In this document: positions 1 to 7,811 of the stretch, piece after piece | Position numbering within the stretch: position 1 is the stretch's first letter | How the letters are laid out: each line of letters begins with the position of its first letter | Source of the DNA: Chloroflexota bacterium | GTDB lineage: Bacteria; Chloroflexota; Anaerolineae; Anaerolineales; UBA4823 | Direction: 5' to 3' | Length of the DNA: 64,000 nucleotides | Assembly: GCA_029265355.1 (NCBI GenBank) | Contig: JAJUJL010000013.1 | Span: forward strand, 1 to 64,000 | Program-made: the position numbers and the translations under genes | Notes under the pieces: generated by a model | Told to the model about the DNA's origin: nothing | Seen by the model: only the letters and a program-made list of their open reading frames with translations | Databases searched by the model: none

Positions 1-126
1 GGCTTTTCTTTTAAATTCAATTGTTGGGGTTTTTTCATGCTCCTGTTGCTCAAACAAACACCCCCGCGTTTGGTCCGTTAATATTACCGCTGTGAAGATG
101 AAAAATCAACCCATTGGCTGCTGACC
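1..126. other. left-edge noncoding stretch
   Basis: No convincing gene, RNA or promoter is seen here. The stretch is AT-rich at its start and leads directly into the inverted-repeat-bounded element that follows. Confidence 0.4.
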
Positions 127-153
127 CTCATACAAATGTGCGGACGACCTCCA

Positions 154-200
154 TTTCACGCGTCATTGCGAGCCCCACAGGGGCGTGGCAATCCTCTGAA
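154..200 (+). repeat. REP-like dispersed sequence
   Basis: The segment begins tcacgcgtcattgcgagc and continues into a GTGGCAATCC motif. Short elements of this look (CGTCATTGCGAGC...GTGGCAATC) are common dispersed repeats in several bacterial phyla. A related inverted copy with one mismatch over about 19 bases lies at 27436-27455, just after an exported-protein gene. Confidence 0.5.
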
Positions 201-250
201 TGATCGCGGAGATCGCTTTGCTATCGCTCGCGATGCCTGCTTTAGCTTAT

Positions 251-345
251 AGGACTTACGCAGTTGGGGGAAGTTGGGGGTATTTTGGCGGGTGAAGCCC
301 GCCAAAATACCCCCAAACCCACCCGAAGGGCGTAACTCCAATCTT
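251..345. repeat. dispersed palindromic repeat, copy 1
   Basis: A perfect 17-bp inverted repeat (276-292 with 298-314, loop tgaag) is built on a TTTTGGC...GCCAAAA core. A left flank (ggacttacgcagttggggg) and a right flank (cccgaagggcgtaactccaat) accompany it. The same layout recurs at about 5722-5800 and 11070-11165, so this is a family of roughly 90-bp dispersed elements. This copy sits inside the MITE-like element. Confidence 0.7.
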
Positions 346-424
346 AATTGTCCGAACTTTTGTATGAGCCTCAGATTGGCGGGCATTGCTTGTTTTGAGA
401 GAACAGGCCTCATGGATCTGGTGC

Positions 425-553
425 GTGGTTAACAAAATTAAACCCGAATACGCTGACGCAGTGCGGCTGGCGCCAAAGCCGGAGCATTTTTACGACAGCA
501 GTTTCTACCACCACACCAAACTTGGATGGCTGGAGATGCCGAAGAACTTTTGA
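425..553 (+). pseudogene. possible 3' remnant of a coding gene
   Basis: One frame stays open from about 368 to a TGA at 551-553. From roughly 434 it reads like the C-terminus of a real protein, with the stretch EHFYDSSFYHHTKLGWLEMP and good amino-acid balance. No start codon with a ribosome binding site exists, and the upstream side is repeat DNA. A gene truncated by insertion of the 127-368 element is therefore plausible. I do not firmly recognise the family; a methyltransferase tail is one possibility. It could be chance. Confidence 0.3.
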
Positions 554-595
554 AACGCGACGGGCTTGATGGATTTTTGGATGTGGGTGTATTGG

Positions 596-1723
596 CTATA
601 TTAAACCGGAAACCAATGCCAGGAGTACGCCGCCTGCCATAACGCTACCGAGCTGCCCGGCGGTGTTGGCGCCCATGGCGTGCATGAGGAGAAAATTCTC
701 GAAATCTTCATCCTGAGCAACTTGCGCAGCCAGGCGGCCTGCCATGGGAAAGGCGCTGATGCCCGCTGCTCCGATCAGGGGATTGACCTTGCCGTGGGTA
801 ACGAAGGCCATCAATTTGCCAAAAAGCAACCCAGCCACTGTATCCAGGGCGAAAGCCATTAACCCCAACACCAGCACCTGGAGCGTAGCCAGGTTGATGA
901 ACGAGCCGGCGTCCATGGTGGAGCCAATAGTCACCCCCAGGAAAAGGGTGGCGACGTTGGCAATCTCGTTCTGAGCTGATTTATTCAATCGTTCGACAAC
1001 ACCAGCCTCGCGCAGCAGGTTGCCCAGCATGAGCATCGAGATCAGCGGGGTGGCTTCTGGCACGAGCAAGCCCACAGCCAGCGTGACGACAATCGGGAAG
1101 AGCACCCGGGCGCGCCTGGAAACCGGGCGCGGGGCGTATTCCATGCGGATGCGCCGCTCGGCTTTGGTGGTGAGCAAGCGCATCAGCGGAGGCTGGATGA
1201 TGGGCACGAGGCTCATGTAGGAATAGGCAGCCACTGCAATGGGCGCCAGCAACTCGGGCGCCAGTTTGCTCGCCACGAAGATCGAGGTTGGCCCATCGAT
1301 AGCACCGATCACGCCGATGCTGGCCGCCTGGTTGAGCGGGAAACCGAGCCCGGTGGCTACCATCAGCGTACCGAAGATGCCAAATTGGCCGGCTGCGCCG
1401 AGCAGGACCAGGTGCGGTTGGGAAAGAAGCGGGGAAAAGTCGATCATTGCCCCCACGCCGATAAAGATCAAAAGCGGGAACAATTCGGTGCTGATTCCCG
1501 CCCGGTAGAGCAGGGCGAACAAGCCTTCACCATCGCTCATGCCCGTCAGCGGAATATTGGCCAGCATGCAGCCAAAACCGATTGGCAGCAAAAGTACCGG
1601 CTCGTACTCTTTCAAGACCGCCAGTGCGATCAAGATCAGGCCAACGGCGATCATCAATGCGTTGCCCCATGTGAAAGCGGAGAGGCCTTTGATCAATTCG
1701 GGCAGCAGACTGTTAAGATGCAT
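596..1723 (-). CDS. mmdB: sodium-pumping decarboxylase, membrane beta subunit
   Basis: This 375-residue, highly hydrophobic protein has about nine to eleven membrane segments and matches the OadB/MmdB/GcdB family. The family decarboxylates carboxybiotin and couples this to Na+ export. Family hallmarks are the GAIDGPTSIFVASKLAP segment, with the Na+-site Asp inside the DGPT motif, and a later IGSTMDAGSFIN segment. An AGGA ribosome binding site precedes the ATG. It is the last gene of a four-gene minus-strand operon with the carboxyltransferase, OadG-like and biotin-carrier subunits. No terminator is evident after it. The substrate (methylmalonyl-CoA, glutaconyl-CoA or oxaloacetate) is set by the alpha subunit, which here is acyl-CoA type, so the mmd name is preferred over oad. 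Confidence 0.92.
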   Translation of the reverse strand: MHLNSLLPELIKGLSAFTWGNALMIAVGLILIALAVLKEYEPVLLLPIGFGCMLANIPLTGMSDGEGLFALLYRAGISTELFPLLIFIGVGAMIDFSPLLSQPHLVLLGAAGQFGIFGTLMVATGLGFPLNQAASIGVIGAIDGPTSIFVASKLAPELLAPIAVAAYSYMSLVPIIQPPLMRLLTTKAERRIRMEYAPRPVSRRARVLFPIVVTLAVGLLVPEATPLISMLMLGNLLREAGVVERLNKSAQNEIANVATLFLGVTIGSTMDAGSFINLATLQVLVLGLMAFALDTVAGLLFGKLMAFVTHGKVNPLIGAAGISAFPMAGRLAAQVAQDEDFENFLLMHAMGANTAGQLGSVMAGGVLLALVSGLI

Positions 1724-1759
1724 GGTTTGGTCTTCCTGGGAAAGCCCGGTTGCTCCCGG

Positions 1760-2278
1760 TCAGGGCTCGAATTCCAACAATAGATCTCGGTGCTGTACGG
1801 ATTGACCAGCGCTGACATGCACCTGAGCAATTACTCCCGCCCGAGGTGCGCGCAAGGTGTTCTTCATTTTCATCGCTTCCAATTGCAGCAGTTCCTGGCC
1901 AGGCTGGACGACATCGCCGGGCTTGACCGACAGTGAAAGCACCACACCCGGGATAGGGGCGCGCACTGCGGTCTCCTTGGCGTTGGTAACACCGGGCTGA
2001 GGGACAGGTCTTTGGATGACGGGTTCTCTGCGTTGGATGGGGGTCGGGGAAGGCTGGCTGGTTGGCTGGTTCACTGAGCTTTGCGCATAGTCTGCCTGGC
2101 TCGAGGCAGAGCGCGAAAAGCGGGTATCGGCGATAGCAAAATAAGGCTTGACCCCGCCTTCGCTCTCCAGGTACACTTCCACAGGCTTACCATCCACGAT
2201 CGCCACAACCGGGTTAGTGTGCAGCTCGCCCAGTTCAACCTGGTAACGTTTGCCCTCGATGACAACGATGTATTTCAT
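1760..2278 (-). CDS. mmdC: biotin carboxyl carrier subunit of the decarboxylase
   Basis: This is a 172-residue biotin carrier protein. An N-terminal region is followed by a Pro/Gln/Ser/Thr-rich linker (about residues 65-100) and a C-terminal biotinyl domain. The conserved EAMKMKN motif places the biotinylated lysine near K137. Length and flexible linker fit MmdC/GcdC-type subunits, which carry CO2 from the carboxyltransferase to the membrane beta subunit. Its ATG overlaps the stop of the upstream OadG-like gene (ATGA, 2275-2278), which indicates translational coupling. It cannot act without a biotin ligase, which is not in the window. Confidence 0.92.
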   Translation of the reverse strand: MKYIVVIEGKRYQVELGELHTNPVVAIVDGKPVEVYLESEGGVKPYFAIADTRFSRSASSQADYAQSSVNQPTSQPSPTPIQRREPVIQRPVPQPGVTNAKETAVRAPIPGVVLSLSVKPGDVVQPGQELLQLEAMKMKNTLRAPRAGVIAQVHVSAGQSVQHRDLLLEFEP

Positions 2279-2637
2279 CTTATTCGGCCTCGTTTGTTCA
2301 TAGCATTCGCCCGGCTGACAGCCTGCCAGGGACTGACCGCAGCAGAAGGAGGGGTCGGGAAAGCATGCGGGGTGTGATCCAATTCCAGGGCCAAGGCGAC
2401 GGTCACCGCGGCAATAGCGGCCTGCTGGCGGCGCTCAACTTCTGTGCTGTCTTCGGAATGGGGTTGTGTGTCTGGCAGCTTCGAGTATCCGGGCTGGGAC
2501 GCCGGTAGTCTATGCTCACTGCCTGGCAGCAAGCGGGTCAGCGCGACCATCAATCCCCACAGCAGAAGAATAGCCCCAAAAACAAGCCCCATGCCAACCA
2601 GGGTTATTTGAAAGGTCAGTAACAATTGGCTGCTCAT
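2275..2637 (-). CDS. OadG-like small membrane subunit of the decarboxylase
   Basis: This is a 120-residue protein with one N-terminal membrane helix (about residues 10-33) and a soluble tail containing AAIAAVTVALALE, as in the OadG/MmdD assembly subunits. The start at 2637 (MSSQLL) is preferred because it puts the helix at the usual place; an in-frame upstream start adds only seven residues. The family bridges the carboxyltransferase to the membrane beta subunit and stabilises the complex. It lies between the alpha and biotin-carrier genes, which is the expected operon position. Confidence 0.8.
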   Translation of the reverse strand: MSSQLLLTFQITLVGMGLVFGAILLLWGLMVALTRLLPGSEHRLPASQPGYSKLPDTQPHSEDSTEVERRQQAAIAAVTVALALELDHTPHAFPTPPSAAVSPWQAVSRANAMNKRGRIR

Positions 2638-2697
2638 CTTTTGCCTGTTCCGTAGCACCGGCGATAAAAATAACCGGAATTTCTCTCGAAGGAAATC

Positions 2698-4251
2698 TCA
2701 CATTGGAATGTTACCGTGCTTGCGCGGTGGGGCGGATGAAAACTTATCCCGCAGCGCGCCAAGGGAGGCGATGATTTTCGGGCGGGTTTCGCAGGGTTCG
2801 ATGATGTCATCCACATAACCGGCTCGCGCTGCGAAATAAGGGTTGTTGAAGCGCTGACGGTAATCATCTACCAGGCGTTGGCGCTCCGCGACCGGGTCAT
2901 CTGCGCTGCTGATTTGTTTTTTAAACAGGATGTTGACTGCGCCTTCGGCGCCCATCACCGCAATCTCTGCGCTGGGCCAGGCGTAGGTGACATCCGTACC
3001 CAGGTACTTGGAACTCATCACGACGTAAGCGCCGCCATAGGCTTTGCGGGTAATGACGGTCACCTTGGGCACTGTCGCTTCTGAGTAAGCGTACAGAACC
3101 TTGGCGCCGTGCCGGATAATGCCGCCGTGCTCCTGTCCAACGCCGGGAAGGAATCCTGGCGAGTCGACAAAGGTGACCAGAGGAATATTGAAGCAATCGC
3201 ACAGGCGCACGAAACGGGCCATCTTGTCGGAGGCGTCGATATCGATGACGCCCGCCATGACGCTGGGTTCCTGGCAGACGATACCCACGGTGTGTCCACC
3301 CATGCGCGCCAGGGCGGTGATGGCGTTGCGGGCGAATGTGGGCTGAATCTCGATCAAGCTGCCCTGATCGACAACTCTCTCGATGACATCGTGCATCGAA
3401 TAGGGTTGGCTGGCATCCAATGGGACGATGTGGTTCAACTCCAGGTCCATGCGCAGCGGGTCATCAACGGGCGGTTGGAAAGGTGGGTTCTCCACATTGT
3501 TTGATGGAAAGTAGCCGATCACCCGGCGGGTGAGCGCCAGGGCTTCTTGCTCATCTTCCGCCGCGAGATGAGCGGTGCCGGTCAAATCCATGTGCACATC
3601 TGCCCCACCGAGAGATTCCGAATCGATCACCTCACCTGTGACCGCCTTGATCACCTCCGGACCCGTCAGGAACATGAAGGAATGCTTGCGCACCATGATA
3701 ATCAGGTCGGTCAGGGCGGGCGAATAGGCAGCGCCGCCTGCGCACGGTCCCAACATGACGCTGATCTGTGGAATGACACCCGAGTAGAGCGCATTGCGGC
3801 GGAAGATTTCAGCATAGCCTCCCAGCGATTTGACGCCCTCTTGAATGCGGGCCCCGCCGGAGTCGATCAAACCGATGATGGGCACACCGTTGCGCAGCGC
3901 CAGGTCCATCACCCGGCAGATTTTGTGTGATTGCATCTCGGACAATGTACCGCCATAGACGGTAAAGTCCTGGGCGTAGACATACACCGTGCGTCCATCG
4001 ATCTGCCCGTAGCCCGTGATGACGCCATCCCCCAGGAATTTTTCCGAGGCGATACCCATCTCATCACCGGTGTGGGTGATGAATGGCTCCAGTTCATTGA
4101 AAGTGCCCGGGTCGAGAAGCACATCCAGGCGCTCGCGGGCAGTCAGCTTGCCCTTGGCGTGCTGTGTCGCGATGCGCTCAGCGCCGCCGCCCAGGCGAGC
4201 TTGCTCGCGGTACTGGCGCAGGGCGATGATGCGGGGATCTTCAGGTGTCAT
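2698..4251 (-). CDS. mmdA: acyl-CoA carboxyltransferase alpha subunit (methylmalonyl-CoA decarboxylase)
   Basis: This is a 517-residue carboxyltransferase with the two crotonase-like halves typical of PccB/MmdA/GcdA. Recognisable segments are the SGGARIQEG oxyanion-hole motif in the N-terminal half, GPCAGGAAYSPALTD, and the C-terminal DSPGFLPG...GGIIRHGAK and RKAYGGAYVVM motifs. It transfers CO2 from the acyl-CoA to biotin on the partner carrier. Co-location with the membrane beta and OadG-like subunits argues for a decarboxylating Na+ pump rather than an ATP-dependent propionyl-CoA carboxylase, and no biotin carboxylase gene is present. It heads the operon; GAGG is a possible ribosome binding site. 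Confidence 0.9.
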   Translation of the reverse strand: MTPEDPRIIALRQYREQARLGGGAERIATQHAKGKLTARERLDVLLDPGTFNELEPFITHTGDEMGIASEKFLGDGVITGYGQIDGRTVYVYAQDFTVYGGTLSEMQSHKICRVMDLALRNGVPIIGLIDSGGARIQEGVKSLGGYAEIFRRNALYSGVIPQISVMLGPCAGGAAYSPALTDLIIMVRKHSFMFLTGPEVIKAVTGEVIDSESLGGADVHMDLTGTAHLAAEDEQEALALTRRVIGYFPSNNVENPPFQPPVDDPLRMDLELNHIVPLDASQPYSMHDVIERVVDQGSLIEIQPTFARNAITALARMGGHTVGIVCQEPSVMAGVIDIDASDKMARFVRLCDCFNIPLVTFVDSPGFLPGVGQEHGGIIRHGAKVLYAYSEATVPKVTVITRKAYGGAYVVMSSKYLGTDVTYAWPSAEIAVMGAEGAVNILFKKQISSADDPVAERQRLVDDYRQRFNNPYFAARAGYVDDIIEPCETRPKIIASLGALRDKFSSAPPRKHGNIPM

Positions 4252-4445
4252 GGGATGTCCGTCCTCTTTGTGTAAACTTTCACGAATAGATCAATGATAC
4301 ACCGGGGTGAAAATTGCAGTTAGTGACGATTGTCATGCAATCTGTGGTGAGATTGGTCGCCTGTTGATGCCACATTTCCAGGTGTGAGGTTCATCCCGAT
4401 ACTTGCAAGGAAAAAGCGATGAAGCCACCTCCACAGGCGGGATCT
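4252..4445. other. intergenic, upstream of the decarboxylase operon
   Basis: This 194-base gap must hold the promoter for the minus-strand operon. A TATCAT hexamer on the minus strand is a weak -10 candidate without a good -35. Just after the radical SAM stop, a short imperfect GC stem (CCGCCT/AGGTGG, minus strand, near 4424-4440) is followed by a T-rich stretch and may be a weak terminator. Confidence 0.3.
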
Positions 4446-5699
4446 TTAAGGACACTGGATGACACCCTGCGCCCACATGCAGCCGCCACAGGAGGGGAAG
4501 CCGCTGCCGATGCAATCGTCGAGATTGGATTCCGACAAGTCGCAGCCCCCGCAGGAGGTGCAAGGCGCGAAGCCAAAGGCGTGCACCCGCTCGCGATAGG
4601 CAACATAGTCGGGATCGTTCCACAGGTCAAGCAGATTTTGTGAGTTGATATTGCCCAGGATGTGCTGCTGGTTGCGGCGCGGTTTACCGTGCAGGAAGGT
4701 GGTGTGCGTGTGCATCAGCGCCCAGCAGGGACTGACGCCGCCATCCCAACGGATCGAAATCGAACCACTCTCGATAAAATTGCACACGTCATTCGAGCCT
4801 GCCAGGTTGTTGCCAGCAAAGGTGACGTTGCAGCCTGCGCCGAGGGCGTCCAGGAAGGGGCCGCGGGTCAACTCGTTCAGATTCATCTTGGGCAAACTCA
4901 GCTTGGGTAGCCAGGGCGAATCGAGATAGGCGATCTCGCGCGTGGTGCGCAGGTAAAGCTGTTCATCTTGCATATCGGCAGTGTAGGGCAGCACATTGGT
5001 GACGATGAAGCGCTGCGCACCGACTCGGCGCCCCATGGCAATTACCTTGGGAAGATCGTGGACGTTGCGTTTCATGGCAACGAATGATACGCCGATCACC
5101 GGCCGCGGATGATGGCCACCCGGGCGCATGCGTCGCAGGGTTTGCAGATTGGTGAGCACGTTGGGCAGTTCTGCACCCAGGCGCACATCGGCGTATTGTT
5201 CGGGCGTGGCGCCATCAATGGAGACCCATAGCACATCCAATCCAGCGTTGATCAATGCCCGGGCGCGCTTCTCATTGAGCAAAGTGCCATTGGTGATCAT
5301 CTCCACTGGAGCGCCGCGTTGCCTGACTTCAGCGATCCATTCGATGGTGTGTGGGTGGAACATCGGTTCGCCCATGCCGCCGAAAAAGACAATTGGCTTT
5401 GGCTGCATCTGCTCCAATTGAGCCAGAAATGCCTGGAAAGTGGATTGCGCCATCCGGCCCAGCGGCTCTTCCCAGCCGGTGCGGATGCACATGCTGCATT
5501 GCAGGTTGCACATATCCGTGGGTTCGATATAGATCTTTGCCAGGTGCGTGACTGGGCGGTGGAGGCGAATCTGGTTATCACCCCATTCCATGCGCAGGCG
5601 CGCCCCGGGCTGTAGACCAAAGCGCTCGATCGCTCCGGGTGGCAATACCAGGCGCCCATGATCATCAACCTGCACCCAACTGTTTGAATTACTGGTCAT
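4446..5699 (-). CDS. radical SAM protein with N-terminal AbrB-like domain and Cys-rich SPASM-like tail
   Basis: This 417-residue protein has three parts. Residues 8-50 resemble a SpoVT/AbrB swapped-hairpin domain (DDHGRLVLPPGAIERFGLQ). Next comes a radical SAM barrel with the 4Fe-4S motif C64-x3-C68-x2-C71 and an FFGGMGEP strand. The C-terminal region has about nine cysteines (CTSCGGC, CGGC), as in SPASM domains that bind auxiliary clusters. The family resembles maturases of peptides or of tungsten enzymes, including a group described as tungsten-oxidoreductase maturases; I cannot confirm that from sequence alone. No substrate peptide or tungsten enzyme is adjacent. A GGAGA ribosome binding site supports the start. 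Confidence 0.75.
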   Translation of the reverse strand: MTSNSNSWVQVDDHGRLVLPPGAIERFGLQPGARLRMEWGDNQIRLHRPVTHLAKIYIEPTDMCNLQCSMCIRTGWEEPLGRMAQSTFQAFLAQLEQMQPKPIVFFGGMGEPMFHPHTIEWIAEVRQRGAPVEMITNGTLLNEKRARALINAGLDVLWVSIDGATPEQYADVRLGAELPNVLTNLQTLRRMRPGGHHPRPVIGVSFVAMKRNVHDLPKVIAMGRRVGAQRFIVTNVLPYTADMQDEQLYLRTTREIAYLDSPWLPKLSLPKMNLNELTRGPFLDALGAGCNVTFAGNNLAGSNDVCNFIESGSISIRWDGGVSPCWALMHTHTTFLHGKPRRNQQHILGNINSQNLLDLWNDPDYVAYRERVHAFGFAPCTSCGGCDLSESNLDDCIGSGFPSCGGCMWAQGVIQCP

Positions 5700-5721
5700 T
5701 GATACGGTCTCCGATGAAGGT

Positions 5722-5800
5722 CATGCACTACGAGGGGGTTTGGGTGTGTTTTGGCAGGCTTCGATCGCCAAAACACATCCCAATTCCCGGCAGCCGCGCA
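5722..5800. repeat. dispersed palindromic repeat, copy 2
   Basis: Arms 5742-5755 (gggtgtgttttggc) and 5767-5780 (gccaaaacacatcc) pair with a single G-T mismatch around an 11-base loop. They are preceded by a short G-rich flank like copy 1 and followed by a diverged C-rich flank. It lies in the 316-base gap between the radical SAM gene and the GntR gene and is the most diverged of the three copies. Confidence 0.6.
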
Positions 5801-5926
5801 GGCTCTTTCCCATATGATTGTAGCCTGTTTTAATGCCAGGAAACACTGAAGATTGTCACAAATAATGGAAGAAAATATCCTGATAGAGGTTTTGCCGTCG
5901 GTGAAGATAAAAAAATCACTGAATGG

Positions 5927-5954
5927 TTGACAAAAAAGATTTTTGGTCTAAAAT
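5927..5954 (+). promoter_or_regulatory. promoter of the GntR gene
   Basis: A perfect -35 TTGACA (5927-5932) is separated by 16 bases from a -10 TAAAAT (5949-5954). The surrounding DNA is AT-rich compared with the genes. The start codon of the regulator lies about 60 bases downstream. Confidence 0.65.
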
Positions 5955-5960
5955 TATAAA

Positions 5961-5984
5961 TAGTGCACTAATGCAATAATGCAA
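5961..5984. promoter_or_regulatory. candidate GntR operator: palindrome plus tandem octamer
   Basis: A perfect 10-bp palindrome tagtgcacta (5961-5970) overlaps the start of two perfect tandem copies of taatgcaa (5969-5976 and 5977-5984). The site sits just downstream of the -10 box, around the expected transcription start, where a repressor would block initiation. Autoregulation by the GntR protein encoded next is the simplest reading, but binding is inferred. Confidence 0.45.
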
Positions 5985-6015
5985 GGATATCTATCTTGAT
6001 CACTGGCGCAATTTC

Positions 6016-6747
6016 ATGACTGCAGCACCGAGCATCCCCTTGTACCAATGGCTTGCCAATACCCTACGCGAGCAAATCTCACGCGGAGACTACCGGCCTG
6101 GAGACCTGCTTCCAACCGAACATCAGATGATGTCGAAGTTCCGCCTCAGCAGCACGACGGTGCGCCGAGCAATGCGAGAACTGGAGCAGGGCGGTTGGAT
6201 TTTTCGCAAAGCCGGTAAAGGCACCTTTGTCCGTCGCCCTCCGCTGGAGGAGAATCTGTTGCGGTTAACATCCTTCGCAGAAGAGATGCAGCGCCTGAAC
6301 TTGCGACCCAATTACCGCCTGCTGTGTGCGAAGCCAGCCCATCCGCCTGATGAAGTTGCCAGGGGGCTGGACATCGAACCTGGCGAACAAGTTTTCTTGA
6401 TCGAACGCTTGCAGCTTGCAGATCAGGAGGTGATTGCCCTGGCGATCGGTTACTGGCGCATGCAGGTCGGCGAGTTGCTGGCTGCCTTTGACCTGAGCAG
6501 CCTGCCGCTGTATGAGATATTGGAGGACAGGCTCAATATCTATTTGCAGGAAGCAGATGAAGTCATCAGCGCGCTTGCAGCAACGCCGACCATTGCCAAA
6601 AAAATGGGTGTTCGCACCGGGCAACCGCTACTGGTGCGCGAAAGGATCAGCTACACCTCGGAGATGCAACCCGTGGAATACACCAGCACTTATTATCGCA
6701 ATGACCGTTACCAGTACAAGGTGCGCCTGTTACGCCGCATGGCCTGA
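6016..6747 (+). CDS. GntR-family transcriptional regulator, HutC/UTRA type
   Basis: This 243-residue regulator has an N-terminal winged helix (about residues 8-76, with GDYRPGDLLPTEHQMMSKF and the recognition-helix region STTVRRAMRELEQGGW). A C-terminal UTRA ligand-binding domain occupies about residues 95-240. UTRA domains commonly sense sugars, sugar phosphates or amines. The gene lies 109 bases ahead of a fructose-6-phosphate-aldolase-like gene, so a sugar-phosphate effector and control of that gene are reasonable inferences. Candidate promoter and operator sites lie directly upstream. Confidence 0.88.
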   Translation: MTAAPSIPLYQWLANTLREQISRGDYRPGDLLPTEHQMMSKFRLSSTTVRRAMRELEQGGWIFRKAGKGTFVRRPPLEENLLRLTSFAEEMQRLNLRPNYRLLCAKPAHPPDEVARGLDIEPGEQVFLIERLQLADQEVIALAIGYWRMQVGELLAAFDLSSLPLYEILEDRLNIYLQEADEVISALAATPTIAKKMGVRTGQPLLVRERISYTSEMQPVEYTSTYYRNDRYQYKVRLLRRMA

Positions 6748-6856
6748 ATAGGCGCATCGCCGGAAGAACGCGCCTATCCTTTCGCCAGTCACATCAATCC
6801 AACATGACTCACGAATTCGATCCCCACACCGCAACCCGAAATATGGAGGTATAACC

Positions 6857-7519
6857 ATGAAATTCTTTCTCGACAGCGCTAAAATGGATGAAATTACCTA
6901 TGCCATCGATATGTGGGCCATTGACGGCGTCACCACTAATCCACGCCATGTGCAGGCGGCAGGTAAACCATTCATGAAGACGGTGCAGGACCTGGCGGAG
7001 CTGGCAAAGGGCACTGAGTTGAGCATCTCGGTGGAGGTGAACCCTCACTTTAGTACTTATGAAGAGATGGTGCGCGAGGCGCACAAACTGGCCTCTCTCA
7101 GCCCCAATTTTGCGATCAAGCTGCCTGCCACGGAAGCTGGTTTCAAGGCCCTGAAGATCCTGAGCAGCGAAGGCATCAAAGTCAACCTGACGCTGGCGTT
7201 TTCCGCCACCCAGGTGCTGCAGGCCATGCGCATGGGTGCTTATTTTGTCTCCCCTTTTATTGGCTGGAAGGAATCAAATGCCGAGGCGGTTTTTGATTTT
7301 ATCCAGGAGATTGTCGCCATACGGGACAATTACGCTTTCAAAACCCAAATCCTGGTAGCGGCAGTGCGCAACGGGCGACAGATTGCCGATGCTGCCGTGA
7401 TAGGAGCAGATATCGTCACCGCGGGATTCGCGGTGTTCCAGGAAGCTTTCGAGCATCCATACACCACCATGGGCCTGGGGCGCTTCCAATCATTCTGGGA
7501 TAAGACCGCTTACGAATAA
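6857..7519 (+). CDS. fsa: fructose-6-phosphate aldolase / transaldolase-like protein
   Basis: This 220-residue class I aldolase of the small transaldolase (FSA/TalC) subfamily has the standard length. Seen features are the N-terminal FLDSAKMDEI, the GVTTNPRH strand and the Schiff-base lysine K88 in FAIKLPATEAG. The family cleaves fructose 6-phosphate to dihydroxyacetone and glyceraldehyde 3-phosphate, or acts as a transaldolase. It is a cytosolic homo-oligomer in known members. A strong ggaggt ribosome binding site lies seven bases before the ATG. A second, full transaldolase domain occurs in the Tal-Pgi fusion at 57349-60159, so this copy likely has a distinct, GntR-controlled role. Confidence 0.87.
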   Translation: MKFFLDSAKMDEITYAIDMWAIDGVTTNPRHVQAAGKPFMKTVQDLAELAKGTELSISVEVNPHFSTYEEMVREAHKLASLSPNFAIKLPATEAGFKALKILSSEGIKVNLTLAFSATQVLQAMRMGAYFVSPFIGWKESNAEAVFDFIQEIVAIRDNYAFKTQILVAAVRNGRQIADAAVIGADIVTAGFAVFQEAFEHPYTTMGLGRFQSFWDKTAYE

Positions 7520-7540
7520 ATTCGTTGGTCTGCCAGCCAG

Positions 7541-7580
7541 TGCGGTATGGCTGCACTGCAGTACAGCCATACCGCATTTT
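7541..7580. terminator. terminator between convergent genes
   Basis: A perfect 13-bp stem (7541-7553 with 7564-7576, tgcggtatggctg/cagccataccgca) has a 10-base loop and is followed by TTTTGT. It lies just after the fsa stop and faces the end of the minus-strand operon. Confidence 0.8.
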
Positions 7581-7598
7581 GTAAAAGCCGAATCGAGT

Positions 7599-7811
7599 TC
7601 AATGCTTGCGGTTACTGTTCTTGATCTCCTGGAACAAGCGCTGCAGATCGTACACCGCGGCCGACAGACCAATTAGCCCCATCACGAGCAGCAGTAAGAG
7701 GTGAGGCACAGAACTCTGCCAGCCGGGGATCAATAGATAGCTGAAGACGACCAATGCCATCAGGATGACCCCCAGCATGAACATGGGCCGAAACAGTTGG
7801 TTGCCCTTCAT
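7599..7811 (-). CDS. small two-helix membrane protein
   Basis: This is a 70-residue protein with two hydrophobic segments (about residues 10-29 and 36-54) and a basic, polar C-terminus. The start at 7811 (MKGNQL) is chosen because it forms an ATGA overlap with the stop of the upstream GNAT gene; longer in-frame reading would run through that gene. No family is recognised. As the last gene of the operon it is probably co-translated with the acetyltransferase. Confidence 0.7.
   Translation of the reverse strand: MKGNQLFRPMFMLGVILMALVVFSYLLIPGWQSSVPHLLLLLVMGLIGLSAAVYDLQRLFQEIKNSNRKH

Larger units (their letters stand above)
127..368. mobile_element. MITE-like element with 19-bp terminal inverted repeats
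   Basis: The ends at 127-145 and 350-368 are inverted copies of each other, with 17 of 19 bases matching (ctcatacaaatgtgcggac against gtccgaacttttgtatgag). The 242-bp interior holds two further repeat-like sequences: a REP-like segment near 154-200 and a long perfect hairpin at 276-314. It carries no transposase ORF. No clear target-site duplication is visible, so mobility is an inference. It could also be a composite of nested dispersed repeats. Confidence 0.5.

Noticed and set aside
156-413. Minus-strand 85-codon open frame
   Set aside because: It reads entirely through repeat and hairpin DNA inside the MITE-like element and has no ribosome binding site.
526-600. Alternative plus-strand frame beginning at ATG 526
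   Set aside because: It is short, has no ribosome binding site, and runs into the 3' end of the convergent mmdB gene. The competing frame ending at 553 has better protein-like composition, and neither is strong.
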